From Diphasiastrum complanatum (taxonomy: Eukaryota; Streptophyta; Lycopodiopsida; Lycopodiales; Lycopodiaceae), in NCBI GenBank assembly GCA_029204225.1, contig CM055095.1, positions 63,272,523 to 63,336,522 of the forward strand: DNA of 64,000 bases, given 5' to 3'. This document shows positions 45,476-58,559 of the stretch, piece by piece (the first letter of the stretch is position 1; every line of letters begins with the position of its first letter). Under the pieces are notes generated by a model. It made no database searches, had not been told where the DNA came from, and was given only the letters and a program-made list of their open reading frames with translations. Both the position numbers and the translations under genes were made by a program.

Positions 45476-46060
45476 GCTATTACACCCAGACAAGCATGGG
45501 ATGTGCTAAAGGAGTAGTTCGAGATGTCAAATCCGTCAAGAATCATGTTTCTGAAGTCGAAGTTGAATAGTGCCCGCATGGAGCAAGGAGAGCACATTCA
45601 GATGTACATGACCAAAATCAAAACAATGAGAGATGAACTGCATTCTATTGGAGAGCGCATACATGATGTGGAGCTGGTGCATAATGTATGCGGCATTGCA
45701 AAACCCTATCAGATGTTTGTGAGCGGAATAGCATCAAGAGAAATATTGCCAACCTTTGACGAGCTCACAGGAATCTTGATGCAGGAAGAGCAACGACGAG
45801 AAATGGTGAAAGCTAGACGTCAAAATACTGATGATCAGGCACTTGCGACATGCCAAAAACAAGGCAAGGGCAAGGGCAAGAAGAAGACTAAGCAGCAATT
45901 TGCCAAGTCTCAGGAGGATGAGGGATCTTCCAGCAAAACTAAGAAGAAAGGCAAGTGCTTCCATTGTGGTAAAAAGGGCCACTAGAAGAGTGAATGTCGC
46001 AAATTCCTGGCGGAACAAGGCAAGGGAAAACCAAAACAAGCAGGTAACCTTGTCGATGAA

Positions 46061-47992
46061 GGTGAGATTGAAGACTCTAGCATCTTCATATCTGCATTGT
46101 CATCTAATCAAGATGATCAAGCATGGTATATTGACTCAGGAGCCACAAGACACATGACAGGTAATAAGAACTGATTCAATAGTTTGAAGGCGTTGGATAA
46201 TGCGACATATGTTTCACAAGCAAATGGTGAAGTGTGCATGATCAAGGGGATAGGCACAGTTTCAATCCAACTGCCTGATGGCAAAAGCAGGATGATCAGG
46301 GAGGTACTTTACGTACCAGGTTTGAAGAAAAATCTACTTTCTGTTGGAGTCATTACTGATCAGAAGTTGAAAGTAGAATTCGCCCATGATCATTGCTTTG
46401 TGAAGGATGTGAACCAAAAGCTCAAAGTTATTGCGAATGGAGTAAGAGAGCCCAATACAAAATTGTACAGGTTGAATGCTACAATCAAGGGGCAACATGG
46501 ACTTATATCATCCGTTCCTTCGCAAACTGAGTTGTGGCACAAGAGACTTGGTCACTTGAACTTGGGAAGCCTCAGTCTGATTAGAAAATTGGAGATGGTA
46601 ATAGGACTGCCTACCATAGAAGATCACTTGAAATCGATGTGCGAATCTTGTATATATGGGAAGCAGCATCGAGAGAAGTTCAATAAAGGGGGTGTTGCAA
46701 GAGCAAAGAACATCCTGGATTTAATCCACACAGATTTATGCGGGCCCATGAGGACCATGTCCTTAGGAAAAGCCTTCTATTTCATGACCTTTATTGATGA
46801 TATGTCACGTAAGACTTGGATCTACTTCTTGAAGAAGAAATCAGATGCTTTTGATAACTTCAAGAACTTCAAAAACTTGGTCAAAAATTAGACAGGTAAG
46901 AAGATCAAAGTCCTAAGATCAGATAGTGGAGGTGAGTATAAGTCTAATGACTTCAATGATCTTTGTGATCAATGTGGGATTAAAAGACAATTTACGCAAG
47001 CTCATACTCCTGCTCTCAATGGTGTAGCTGAGCGCAAAAATCGTACGATTGTGGAAAGTGCCAGATCTATGCTAGCTGAGATGAAATTACCAAAAGATTT
47101 TTGGTCAGAGGCATGTAGCACGGCAGTCTATCTTCAAAATACAAGTCCTACCATTGCCATACCAAAAATAACACCTGAGGAAGCATTCACAAAGAAGAAG
47201 CCAAGGGTGAACCACTTGCGAATCTTTGGATGTAAGGCCTTTGTACATATTCCTAAGGAAGAAAGACGTAAACTTGATGTAAAAGCTATCAAGTGCATAT
47301 TCCTAGGATATGATGATCGTGTGAAGGGCTATAGATGTTTTGATCCAGTCGAAAACAAAATCCATATAAGCCGAGATGTTATCTTTGATGAATCCAAGAT
47401 GTATGAAGACGAAGATGCTGAGAAGATAGACACATCCAGTAGGAAAAATGGTATAGTGAGGATACCACCTGATGATGATCCATTCATTGCCCTTTTCAGT
47501 GATGAACATGAGGACACATCTCAAGATACTACTACTCAACCTCAAGAAACAGGTTGCAGAGGTAGGGACAAACCTTTTGGTGCAAGAAGGATTGAAATTG
47601 CAGGTGACAAACGCAAGGAGAAGGATGTACCGTGGGATACATTTTCACCAGGAAGCCGATCACCTGACAGAAAGCTCCCTAAGTGGTTTGAGAGATTGAT
47701 GGAGAGCCGCGATATAGATGACTTTCCAGGATCATCTAACCAGGGAGAGCTACAAAGATCAACAAGAGAGAAGATACTACCTGAAAGGTATGAAGCAAAT
47801 TATGCTCTGTTATCCAGCATTATTCAAAGCAAAGAACCTTCGACTTATGGTGAAGCGAAGGATGATGACATTTGGATCAAGGCCATGGGAGAGGAGATGG
47901 AGTCAATTGCTAAGCATAGCACATGGGACTTAGTAGAACCACCAGCTGGCAAGAAATCCATTGGTTGCAAATGGGCATACAGAACTAAGTAG
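46061..47992 (+). pseudogene. Element H protease-integrase
   Basis: Protease WYIDSGATRHM near 46120 (DSG intact) with a stop soon after. The 46184-46891 frame has YVPGLKKNLLSVGVI, the zinc site LWHKRLGHLNLGSLS with CESCIYGKQHR, and the core start LIHTDLCGP and FIDDMSRKTWIYFL. A TAG at about 46888 separates this from LRSDSGGEY and the NGVAERKNRTIVESARSM block holding the catalytic Glu (47051 frame on). Then the C-terminal IFLGYDDRVKGYRCF, VIFDESKM and the linker to RT (STWDLVEPPAGKKSIGCKWA). Confidence 0.92.
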
Positions 47993-49368
47993 TACCATGC
48001 AGATGGAAGCATAGCAAAGCACAAAACAAGATTGGTAATCAAAGGGTACGCACAAAATAAAGGCATTGACTATGCGGAGACTTTGTGCTGGTGTGTAAGT
48101 GGAATACTCTACGTCTACTTATTGCTTTAGCTTCACATTTTGGTTGGCCTTTGCATCAGATGGATGTGAAATCTGCTTTTCTAAATGGTGAGTTAGAAGA
48201 AGAAGTGTTCACGGATCAACCTGAAGGCTTTGTAACGAAAGGACAGGAAAATAAAGTATGTCGCTTGAAGAAAGCGCTTTATGGTCTTAAACAAGCACCA
48301 CGTGCGTGGTATAGCAGGATTGATGCCTACTTTCGTTCAAAGGGGATGGTGAGAACACATTCTGATCCAAATCTATATGTCTTATGCTTTGATGGTATGG
48401 TTGCTTTGATTGCTCTTTATGTTGATGACTTGATTATTACGGGAAATAATCAAGAGATGATAGACATGATCAAGAAAGACCTCATGGAACAATTTGAGAT
48501 GACGGATCTCAGCCTGATGCATTACTGCCTTGGAGTAGAAGTGTGGCAAAAAGGACATGAAGTGGGTTTAACACAGGTGAAGTATGTCAAAGAGTTACTA
48601 CACAGGTTTAGGTTGCAGGATTGCAAATCAGTAAACACTCCTATTGAACCAGGTAAAAAGCTTTCTAAGCTTGATGAATCACAGTCATTTGATGCTACGC
48701 TATATAGACAGTTAGTAGGGAGCTTGATTTACCTTACCACAACTAGACCAGATATATGCTATGTTGTTGGCATTGTAAGTCAGTTTATGGCAACACCTAC
48801 GGAAACGCATTGGAAAGCAGCTAAACGCATTTTGCGTTATGTGAAAGGCACTTCAGAGTATGGCTTGATTTACAGGAAGCATGATAGTTTACCTGAGTTG
48901 TGTGGCTATGTGGATGCAGACTGGGGAGGTGACTACGATGATTATAGATCTACCACAGGATATATATTCCAGTTTTGTGGTAATTGCTTTTCCTGCTCTA
49001 GTAAGAAGCAAAGTACAATTGCTCTTTCCACCATAGAAACAGAGTATAAGGCAATGTGTAGTGCTGCACAAGAAGCTATATGGTTGAGACAAATCTTGGA
49101 AGAAATTGGCATGAAGCAGAAAAATCCCACGGCTTTACATAGCGACAGTCAAAGTGGCATTCAGCCAGCAAAGAATCCAGTGTTCCATGCGAGAACTAAA
49201 CACATTGAGATTCAATATCACTTCATACGTGAGAGGCTGCTGAGTCGTGAAATTCATGTTGTTCATTGTAGCACAGAAGAACAACTAGCTGATATTTTCA
49301 CTAAGTCACTTATTGGAGAAAAGTTTGATAAGTTTACATCAAAACTTTCTGTACTTAAAGTTTGTTGA
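47993..49368 (+). pseudogene. Element H reverse transcriptase-RNase H
   Basis: A stop after GCKWAYRTK and a frameshift in the TFAPV region break the RT start. The 48085-49368 frame is otherwise complete: LHQMDVKSAFLNGELEEEVF, RLKKALYGLKQAPRAWYSRI, catalytic YVDDLIITGNN, LYRQLVGSLIYLTTTRPDI, the RNase H blocks GYVDADWGGDYDDYRSTTGY, TEYKAM, DSQSGIQPAKNPVFHARTKH and the end ADIFTKSL. About 427 residues open, the largest intact polymerase in the window, but without its N-terminus. Confidence 0.93.
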
Positions 49369-49423
49369 CTTTAAAGCTATGTATATGACTGTATAAAAAG
49401 TGACTCTACTTTAAGGGAGAGAG

Positions 49424-49622
49424 TTAGAATTAAAGTTAGAATCACTGTGTTACTGTACTGTGGGTCCTATCAGTGGATAAGGATCAGTTGGCCTCGCCAT
49501 GAGGCAAGTCGACGGGACACGCATCCCGTCAACGCAACCTGGGTCATGCATGGGTTTTCTGAGTGAACAACTATATGTACAGTGTCGTTTCATTTTGAGA
49601 AATACCGTTGCTATGTGAGCTC
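49424..49622 (+). repeat. 3' LTR of element H, truncated
   Basis: Follows TTTAAGGGAGAG (polypurine tract, about 49410-49422). Matches the 5' LTR to GCTATGTGAGCT, then stops. Confidence 0.88.
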
Positions 49623-49644
49623 CATGTTTCAAGGATTTAATCAG

Positions 49645-50110
49645 CGCCTGTTAATACTGAAGTGGATGATGAACTACTAGATGCTACATTATTTTATGTA
49701 GAAGTAGTACCTGAGTGGGCAGTAGATATTGTTGAATATCTTATGTTTGGCCAACCCAATGACTCCTTGACAAAAGTACAGAAGAGACATTTAATTCATA
49801 AGACACAGCCTTATCAATTGATTGTTGGGGACAATTGTATCGCTGAGGAATGGATGATATTTTACAAAGATGTGTTTTGCCGCATGAAATACCTGAATTT
49901 ATCATGTTTTCTCATGATGGCATGGGTGGAGGACATTTTTCACCATATATCACTATTTGAAAACTTTTACAATTAGGATGTTGGTGGCCTACACTTCACA
50001 AAGATACAGAAAATTATATTCAGTCATGTGATGTTTTTCAACAAGCACGTCATCCTACTCGACAGAAATATGAACCTTTACATCTAGTTTTATCGTTCAA
50101 GAAGATGAGT
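49645..50110 (+). pseudogene. Ty3/Gypsy integrase N-terminal fragment
   Basis: The 49662-49976 frame has the RNase H-integrase spacer with DSLTKVQKRHLIHK and PYQLIVGDN. After it, in shifted frames, come the zinc-binding His/Cys region: a GGHFSPYIT block, LLQLGCWWPTLHKDTENYIQ, SCDVFQQARHPTRQKYEPLH. The order HX..H..CX2C and WPTLHKD are those of Gypsy integrase, not Copia. The second ligand Cys of the CDxC pair appears as Phe. No LTRs or core domain; this is the only Ty3/Gypsy sequence I see. Confidence 0.75.
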
Positions 50111-50127
50111 CCTCGACTATGTTGGTC

Positions 50128-50424
50128 CTATTCATCCCTTGATTCTACTTTTGACCGCTGAATGCTTGGATCTGGCTGCCGGACTTGCTGCTCTGTATTT
50201 TGTCCTTGCAATAAGCACGAATTCTTGATTAGACATCTTGTACTTGGATGACTGCCGAAGCAGTATGTACACTCGTCTTTCTCAAGAAACTTAACTGTGC
50301 TAGCATAAGCTTGAGGACAGGTTGAGCTACAAGGTTTTTGGTCTTCTGCTGCACTCGACCCGCTTGACTCTGTTGCAGTCCCTGATGATTCATAGCCTTC
50401 CTCCCTTGTATGCTCGACTAGCAT
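50128..50424 (-). other. ORF with a CX2CX3HX4C knuckle-like motif
   Basis: 98 codons: Ser/Glu-rich start, then CTYCFGSHPSTRC, a zinc-knuckle-like spacing, and a Gln-rich end. Possibly a retroelement gag tail or a captured gene fragment. I cannot assign a family. Confidence 0.35.
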
Positions 50425-50920
50425 TAACTTTTTAAACTTTCATGATTCCCCATCCAATATTTCTACATTTGGATAGGAGTGATCTACTCTCTTCTTCATA
50501 GTAAGATTTTCCATATTGACCGCATCTTGACAGATCTGTGGTAATGAAGTGTGTGAGTAGAAAAAAAAAAGAGTAAGTAGTGATTGATTAGAGATGGAAT
50601 AATAAAAACAGAATTGGATGGATAAAATAAACGAACCCTATTATGGTTACACTGTCAAAAGGAGATGGAATAGAAGAGTGATGGATGGATGGTGACGGAT
50701 GTGCATGGTACTGATTTTTCTTGGTAGTAATTGGCTTGATCTAAGGTTCATTCACTGGGTGTCATTTTAGCCATTTTTCTTGGCTTTTTGTGGTTTTTTT
50801 TAGATTTATTCAGATCTGAGTGAATCTAACCTTCACCCTCCCTACAGTAGTTGTATCTAGACCATATCTAGGTAATTTGAGGTCTGATATTGTTCTTGAT
50901 GGACAGATTTTTCAGGGAAG
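50425..50920. other. Intergenic
   Basis: Nothing supported. Confidence 0.35.
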
Positions 50921-51625
50921 TAACCTTTTCAGGCTGGTATGTACTTGTATCTAAGTTAGATCCACTCCTTAAAAAGCTGAAAAAGTCACTTCCCAAAGAA
51001 ACTCAAAAAATCATGAAAAAAGTGCATTTTTTTGGTGTTTTTTGGCAAATTTTTGAGATTTTCTGGGAACTAACATTTTCAGGCTGGTATGTACTCATAT
51101 CTGAGTCAGATCCACCACCTTACAATCCTGAAAAAGTTACTTTCCAAAGAAACTTAAAAAGTCATGAAAAAATGCATTTTTTTGGTGGTTTTTTGGCAAA
51201 ATTTTGAGATTTTCTAGGAACTAGCCTTCACAGGCTGGTATGTACTTGTATCTGAGTTAGATCCACCACCTTACAAACCTGCGAAAGTTACTTCCCAAAT
51301 AAAGTCAAAAAAATCATCAAAAAAGTGCATTTTTTTGGTGTTTTTTTGCAAAATTTTGAGAGTTTCTGGGAACTAACCTTCATAGGCTCTTCTATGTCAC
51401 TATCTCAATGAGATGGAGCTTCAAAATTTTCTACAAAGGTTACTTACCACAGGAACTCAAAATTTTGCTGTCTAAGAAGGTTCAACTTTCGTTTTTTGCC
51501 TGTTTGATCTTGGGAACCTTCATAAGTGCACTTTTTTTTGGAATCTGGCGTTCACATACTTCTCTATGTCCTTGTCTCAGTGAGTTGGAACTTCAGAGAG
51601 CATTGCGAAGGTTAGTTTTGATTTT
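50921..51625. repeat. Tandem repeat, about 150 bp period
   Basis: Three clear units start at 50921, 51071 and 51222 (TAACCTTTTCAGGCTGGTAT, TAACATTTTCAGGCTGGTAT, TAGCCTTCACAGGCTGGTAT), each with TCTGAGT.AGATCCACCACC, GTTACTTCCCAAA, AAGTGCATTTTTTTGGTG and TTTTGAGATTTTCTGGGAAC. Two diverged units follow from 51374 and about 51545 (CTTCTCTATGTC, TCTCAGTGAG.TGGA.CTTC). Open frames across it are by-products. Confidence 0.85.
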
Positions 51626-52859
<1,234 letters not shown>

Positions 52860-53330
52860 CAATCTTCCCTATACTCCTGAACAATAAGAACTCCTTGCAA
52901 TGTCTCCCAGATTGTAAGGTCCTCTTGAATTGCATATGTTTGAACAATATTGTCAAATTCATCTCTCAATCCATTAAGGAATACTTGCACTAATTCACTT
53001 TGATTGAGAGTTATGAGGATCTTCCACTCTCATGAAAAACTTTGATGCATTTTCATCTCTCTTTTGGTAGCTTTGAAAGATTTGGTTTCTAAGAGTGGCT
53101 TTGAGAGTGTCCCAAGCCTCCTTGGCCAAGATGCAAGAGCTAGTCTCCCTCAATACTTCATTGGATAGATTCATTTTGATGCAATGCAAGGCAATTCTTG
53201 CCCTCTTCTTGTATTTTTGTGCTTTTTGGAGCAATTATTGCTGGAGGTGGTCAATTTTTCACCTTGCTCCAAGAGTAGGGAACTCGTGAAAGCCATCTTT
53301 TCTTGAGAAATTGGTTTGTAATGGATCAAA
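52860..53330 (-). pseudogene. Copia gag fragment J
   Basis: Frame 53171-53383 has MAFTSSLLLEQGEKLTTSSN (gag start); frame 52995-53234 has QKYKKRARIALHCIKMNLSN, LAKEAWDTLK, TLRNQIFQSYQKRDENASKF. The segment between WKxRMESL and QKYKK is deleted and the SIYE block is missing. Continues in broken form to about 52870. Related to the D/L gag. Confidence 0.75.
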
Positions 53331-54432
53331 ATCAAAAAGTAGTGTTTCTTCTCTCTCAAAAAAGGATCTAACAAGGATGTCAATTTAATTCCAATTTGAG
53401 ACCTTGCAATATCTATGTGAGAACAATGTCACAAGTGATGTCAATCTCCTTTAAATCTAGATCTTGCCTCTCTCAAAAGATGAATTACTCCAAGTTTGAT
53501 CCAACTCCCTCCATGAGCTTCAAAAAAACTTGAAAAATGATCAAGTACTCCACAAACTACTTAATAACACTTGATTCGAGTGAAACTATGTGTCTATGGC
53601 ATCGACCTATCATCCAGATTGACCTAACTTAGATTGACAATGCAAAATCATAAATTTTTTATGATCTAAGCTAGATATGAGCAATCCTTGGCATGTCCAA
53701 CCAGGTTGGGTGCCATACCCACCTCACTCTGAATTCCAATAACTTTCTCAAGACAATTCCATTCTACTTGAGATCAATTGCATCACAAACTAGACTTCAC
53801 TAGCTTTCCAACAAGCTATCGTGCACTAGATTTTGATCTACCTTTGAGAAACACCAACCACTCAAAGTTGGGTGATCTCATGCATGTTTGAGCACTACAG
53901 TCCATATAGTACACATCATGGATTAAATCAATGTGATTTTGATTCTTCTTGATCCAAAAACCACTGTGATAGCTATAGAGATTCAACTACACTTTCAAAT
54001 CCAAGTTTTTAAAGAAACCTTAAGTTTTTACTTTTAAAGCTTTAGCATTTTTCCTCCATTTTAAACTACTGCGTACTTTGAACTGCTTTGTCACACAGTT
54101 CACACTTTTTGCATATTCTCGAAAAAGCTGACACTTAGTTTATTTTCACTTAGTATCAGTTTTGCAAAGACCTTCACATTCCTAGCACTTTTCGTGACTC
54201 AACCGAAGTGTGCGACATGTTTGACGTCACCAAAGTGACCGACACCGATGGCATATTGGTTAAGAACGACATATCGTCTTAACCAATAGATCGACATCAA
54301 CAAGAGCCATGATAGTCAACAACAACAGATCAAACATCAACAAGAGCCTAACTGCAAACCAAGGGTCAGGACACATGATCGAGTAGGGATGAACAATCAG
54401 GACCACAACTCGACAAGCATGGAAATTTGAAG
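53331..54432. other. Leader of J and probable 5' LTR of element K
   Basis: 53331-53990 contains the leader of J (including CAACCAGGTTGGGTGCC, the complement of a block in element L's leader at 57095). From about 54000 to 54432, directly before the K PBS, lies a plausible LTR end with GTCTTAACCAATA and CATCAACAAGAGCC repeats. Exact LTR borders are not determinable. Confidence 0.4.
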
Positions 54433-55887
54433 TGGTATCAGAGCTTCCAGATTGATCACGACTGAGCTATGAATTCCATTCACAACATTCAATCAAATAT
54501 ATGCACAGTCCTTGAAGCAGACAGATCGAACTTCCTGGCTTGTAAGGTAAAGACTTCACTCGTCCTGAGACGAGAAGTTTTATGGCCTTAGGTGGACAAC
54601 ACAAAAGAGATGCCTACAACCACAAGAAAAGATCTTTTGGAGTGGAAGGAGAAGAATGACAAAGCAGTAGTTGTCCTCTCCTCTTCCATCAAAGACAGCA
54701 TCACCCTAGACCTCGATCAATTTCTGACGCAAGAGAAATGTGGGATGCACTCATCTCAAGATTTCAAACCAAGTTACTCAGATTATGCATCTAGAAGATC
54801 AGCTTACCTATCTAAGATGGGACAACAAAGATCTGACAAGCTTCATCAGGAAGATGAAGAACCTATTCTTGTCATTACACAATGCTAAAATAAAACACGC
54901 AGTTTCACAAGAGAAACAGCTCACATACCTGTTGCGCTCCCTTTCAAGATCATTTCAGATGACCTGGATTCTACTGAAAAAAGACCCAAATATGACATTC
55001 GACAAAGCTGTCATTGGCATCAAAGGCTTGAAAGTAGTTTGACGACAAGCAAGAGTTCGATCAGGCTCTCTACAACAGGAGAGATCAGCCAAAGAAGAAG
55101 CCTCAGTCTAAGAGGGAGTCGACCAGAACTAGAGATCACAACCATCAGAGAGACAAAGATCAACAAGAAATATCAAAGGGCAGAAGCAAGAACAAACAGC
55201 AAGGGGGTGAGAAGAAGACCTGCATCTGATGTAGATGTGACAGCCACACTATGGATAAATGTTGGCTGAATTCGAAGATTGAGTGTGTACATTGTCACAA
55301 AAAGGGACATGCTGCCATGGATTGTTACCAGAATCCAAGAAACAAAAGGGCAGAAGGCAGAAAAGAGAGCTCCAACAATACATCATATGTAGAGGAACCG
55401 AAATCCTCAAAGATGGCCAAAGAGAGAGTTAACAGAAACTCAACTACTTATATGTGTACACATGTTTGCGCTACATCGACAACCAATGTTCAAGAAGTCA
55501 TTCTTGACTCAGGAGCTACGTCACATTTTTGTGATGACAAGGCAGATCATAGCTGACTTTCGACAAACTGGCTCCTCCGGATACATCATTTTGGGAGACG
55601 GATCACGACACGAAGTGAATGGGATTGGAGTGTTGTGGCTCGTGCTATGGCTCAATACCAACGACAGAAACAGAAGACTAGATGACATCCTATATGTGTC
55701 CACATTACAAAAGGACCTACTATCTGTAGCAAGGATAGCAGATGCAAGCATGTGTGACATTCATAGATGAAACATGCAATCTTGTTGATGCTAGCACCAG
55801 TATCCTCATCACCCAAGGTAGATGGAAAGGCAACTTATATGATCTAAAGGTATGCCTATCAACAAAGCAGGCTCCTCAAGTCCATGA
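54433..55887 (+). mobile_element. Copia element K, truncated by element L
   Basis: PBS TGGTATCAGAGC at 54433-54444, gag from about 54590, two zinc knuckles near 55220 and 55275, protease near 55505, pre-integrase to 55887, where element L's LTR starts. No continuation was found after L. Confidence 0.8.
54592..55887 (+). pseudogene. Element K gag-protease
   Basis: Frames 54592-54888 and 54740-55042: DLLEWKEKNDKAVVVLSSSI, LYLRWDN-like QLTYLRWDNKDLTSFIRKMK, QLTYLLRSLSRSFQMTWILL. A first knuckle (CRCDSHTMDKCW) is damaged by a stop; the second, CVHCHKKGHAAMDC, is intact. Protease ILDSGATSHFCDD is intact. The 55462-55770 frame holds the pre-integrase ILGDGSRHEVNGIGV and LYVSTLQKDLLSVARI. Several frameshifts. 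This double-knuckle gag differs from the single-knuckle D, F and H types. Confidence 0.8.
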
Positions 55888-56732
55888 TGTGAAAAATTGG
55901 CAAAAATATAGCTTGGCAATTTTATGTCCTTTATGTTTGAAAGTATATTTCACATGTGTGTAACATGTTCCCACATGTGTAAATAGCTTATCTTAGCTTC
56001 AGGGGTCTTCTAAGTTTTTAGGACAAGCTTCTTTGTGTAAAGTTATGATAGGGCCAAAAATTGGCATAGATGGCAAATTGGCAATGTCCACATGTAATGC
56101 CTCTATTGAGCCAAAAGTAAATCATGATGTGATCTCAAGCTAGGTAGGCATATGAATAGGGTCTTGACACTTGTGACAATGTAATTTGATGAGTGATGGA
56201 GTCAAAATTCGGTTTTGACCAAGAGATCCAATAGGATTAAGGAGGTGATCATTAGAGGTCCAATAGAATTAAGGAGGCTATGATTAGGGGTCCAATAGAA
56301 TGCAAAAAGCTATGATTAGGGGTCCAATCGAATTGAAGAGGCTATGATTAGGGGTCCAATAGCATGCAAGGAGGGATCTCCACAAACTCTATATGTACTT
56401 CTCCTTATGATCATTATGTAAGTTGAGTTTTTGAGTCAAACTTTTTGGTGAGATTTGCTTGTTGTCTCTTCTATCTCTACACGAGTTGAAATTAGCTCTA
56501 TTCACTCTCTATCCAAGGAGAGGAGCTTAATTTTTCTTTGTTTTTTCAAGAAGCTTTTCTCTTCATGTGTATGAACATTGGTTATCAACTATTGCATCCA
56601 TCTTTTGCCTCTCTGCCTTGCTTCTAGATCTAGATCTTGGAAATCAATCTACAATCCATTGGCAAGTGCACAAGCTTGCTTAGGATATCAATCACACATT
56701 TTAGGGCATTCCCACACGTGTGAAATTTCACA
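55888..56732 (+). repeat. 5' LTR of element L
   Basis: Starts TGTGAAAAATTGGCAAAAAT, ends GTGTGAAATTTCACA. Includes a run of GGGGTCCAATAGAAT-type repeats (56230-56370), the counterpart of the TATTGGACC repeats in the D LTR. Confidence 0.85.
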
Positions 56733-57464
56733 TGGTATCAAAGCCTACCTAAGTGTTTGATGCTTGTTTCATCCAAAGTTTCAAAATCTTCTTGAAAATC
56801 TAGATCTAGAGAGACTAGTTTGCATCTCCCATGCTATCTCAAGAAAAATTGCATCATAAGGGTTCATAATCATAATGATTGAATCATTTCAGGTACTATA
56901 TGAAATTTCCTGCTTAGGCACATGTATAGTATAGCCAAATACATTTGGAAAGTTCTCTTCCAAGTTAGATCCAAATTTGATGCTTGATAGCTAGTTTGAA
57001 AGCTATTTGAGTCTAGTTTGTGTAGCAATTGACTTCATGGTGATTGGATCTCCCAATCAAAAGTTATAGTCAATTGAATCAAGGTGGGTAGGGCACCCAA
57101 CCTGGTTGGACACTTTTATTTATGACTCTCTTATGCTTGTTTGATCAAAAATCTCACTCCAATCTAGGTATCAATTTGAGATCATAGCCACATTCTTTCA
57201 TACAACTGGCTTGTATTTGAGTGATTTGTAGATTCTTGGAGTGTTTCCCACGTGCCAAAGATATCTTGACCCAAACTTAGCCCATACTTCATCAATTGAT
57301 GTGAGAGTGATCTAGATTAAGAGAGATTGGAAAAGCTAGTGAGGTCCATATCTCACTTTGTTGCAAGATCTTGCATAGGAGCTGGTAGCACACCTTTAAA
57401 GGATCCTATAGTGAGAGAGAAACAACATTTTTAGTGTCTCATTACAAGGAGTCTTCACTATTAC

Positions 57465-58526
57465 ATGGCATCTATGGGTTCCTACCTATTGGAATCTAGT
57501 GAACGACTATCTACCTCCAACTATTCTATTTGGAAGGTTAGAATGGAGTCAATCTTGATAATCCAAGATGTGATGGACATTGTACTTGGGATTGAGGAGG
57601 AGTCTCAAGTTCTTCAAGAAGTACAAAAGTACAAAAAGAGAGCTAGTATGGCTCTCCACTTTATCAAGATGAATGTCTCTATCAAAGTTATTTATGAAGC
57701 CAAAAATACCTCTAGGTTCCTCACTCTTAGAAATCAAATTTTCTAAAGCTCTCAAAAGAGTGATGAGAGTGCCACTAATTATGCGTTGAGAGTGAAAGAT
57801 ACTCATAGGGAGCTTGCCTATATTGGAGAATCCTCAAATCAAAGTGAGCTAGTCCAAGTCATTCTCAATGGCTTGAGAGATGAGTATGAGAACCTTGTCC
57901 AATCCTATGCCATCAAGGAAGAGCTACCTGTTTTGGAGGCTTTGCAAGGAGTGCTAATGGCTGAAGAATCAAGGCAAGAGAACAAGCTATTAAGGATGGA
58001 CAAATTGTCGCTCAATCATAATGGTGAAGACAAAGTTTTATTTGCCAAGCACAAAGAGAGGAGCAAAAAGCAACACCAACACTTCTCTAAGGACAAAGCA
58101 AAAGACCAAGATGAAGAGGATGATGATTCCTCTCAATATTCTACTTCAAAGAAGAAGAAAAAAAATGTTAAGTGCTTCTTTTGTGGCAAGAAAGGCCACC
58201 ATGCCACCAATTGCTTCAAGAAGAAGAATCAATTCAAGCAAGCTAACATCTCTCATGAGAAAGAAGACCTTATTGCAAGTGATGGAGAATGCTCACTTAT
58301 GACATCAAAATTCTCCTCCTCTACCTTCAAGATGGATGACTTTCGGTATATTGATAGTGGAGCATCTTCACATAATATGTGTAGCTCCAAGGATTCTTTT
58401 TCAACTATTATGCCTTATGGAGGAGTCAAGACGTCCATATTTATTGCAAGTAATCAAGAGTGCAAAATTGAAGGAGTAGGGACTATTCCCTTGAAGCTTG
58501 CATCATCAAAAGTTCTATCTCTTTAA
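57465..58526 (+). pseudogene. Element L gag-protease
   Basis: ATG at 57465. LSTSNYSIWKVRMESILIIQ, then a deletion of about 20 codons just after KMNVS, YEAKNTSRFLTLRNQIF, a TAA where D has Gln, then (57786 frame) SELVQVILNGLRDEYENLVQ, a Lys-rich part, CFFCGKKGHHATNCFKKKNQ with all four knuckle ligands, and protease YIDSGASSHNMC (DSG intact, one extra residue after it). Ends at a frameshift near 58526. Confidence 0.88.
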
Positions 58527-58559
58527 GAGGTTCTTTTGTTTCCAAGATTACAAAGAATC

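Larger units (their letters stand above)
39898..46060 (+). pseudogene. Element H gag (interrupted by element I)
   Basis: ATG at 39898. First part to 40148: YAVWKFKMKNILMEKDVWEV, KKMRKALTFINLSVKDHI. Second part from 45481: QAWDVLKE, then stop, SRIMFLKSKLNSARMEQGEH, VELVHNVCGIAKPYQMFVSG, ILPTFDELTGILMQEEQRRE, and CFHCGKKGH, stop, KSEC: the knuckle is broken by one stop codon where Trp/Tyr is expected. TSD GCTAT at 40144-40148 and 45476-45480 marks the insertion. Confidence 0.9.
38311..49622 (+). mobile_element. Copia element H, host of nested element I
   Basis: 5' LTR 38311-38584, PBS from 38585, gag 39898-40148 continuing at 45481, protease about 46118, integrase 46500-47100, RT/RNase H to 49368, 3' LTR from 49424. 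The 3' LTR is cut at 49622, where a Ty3/Gypsy piece begins. Removing element I (40149-45475 plus one GCTAT) restores an unbroken gag frame across the site. Several TGG-to-stop changes and frameshifts; defective. Confidence 0.92.
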
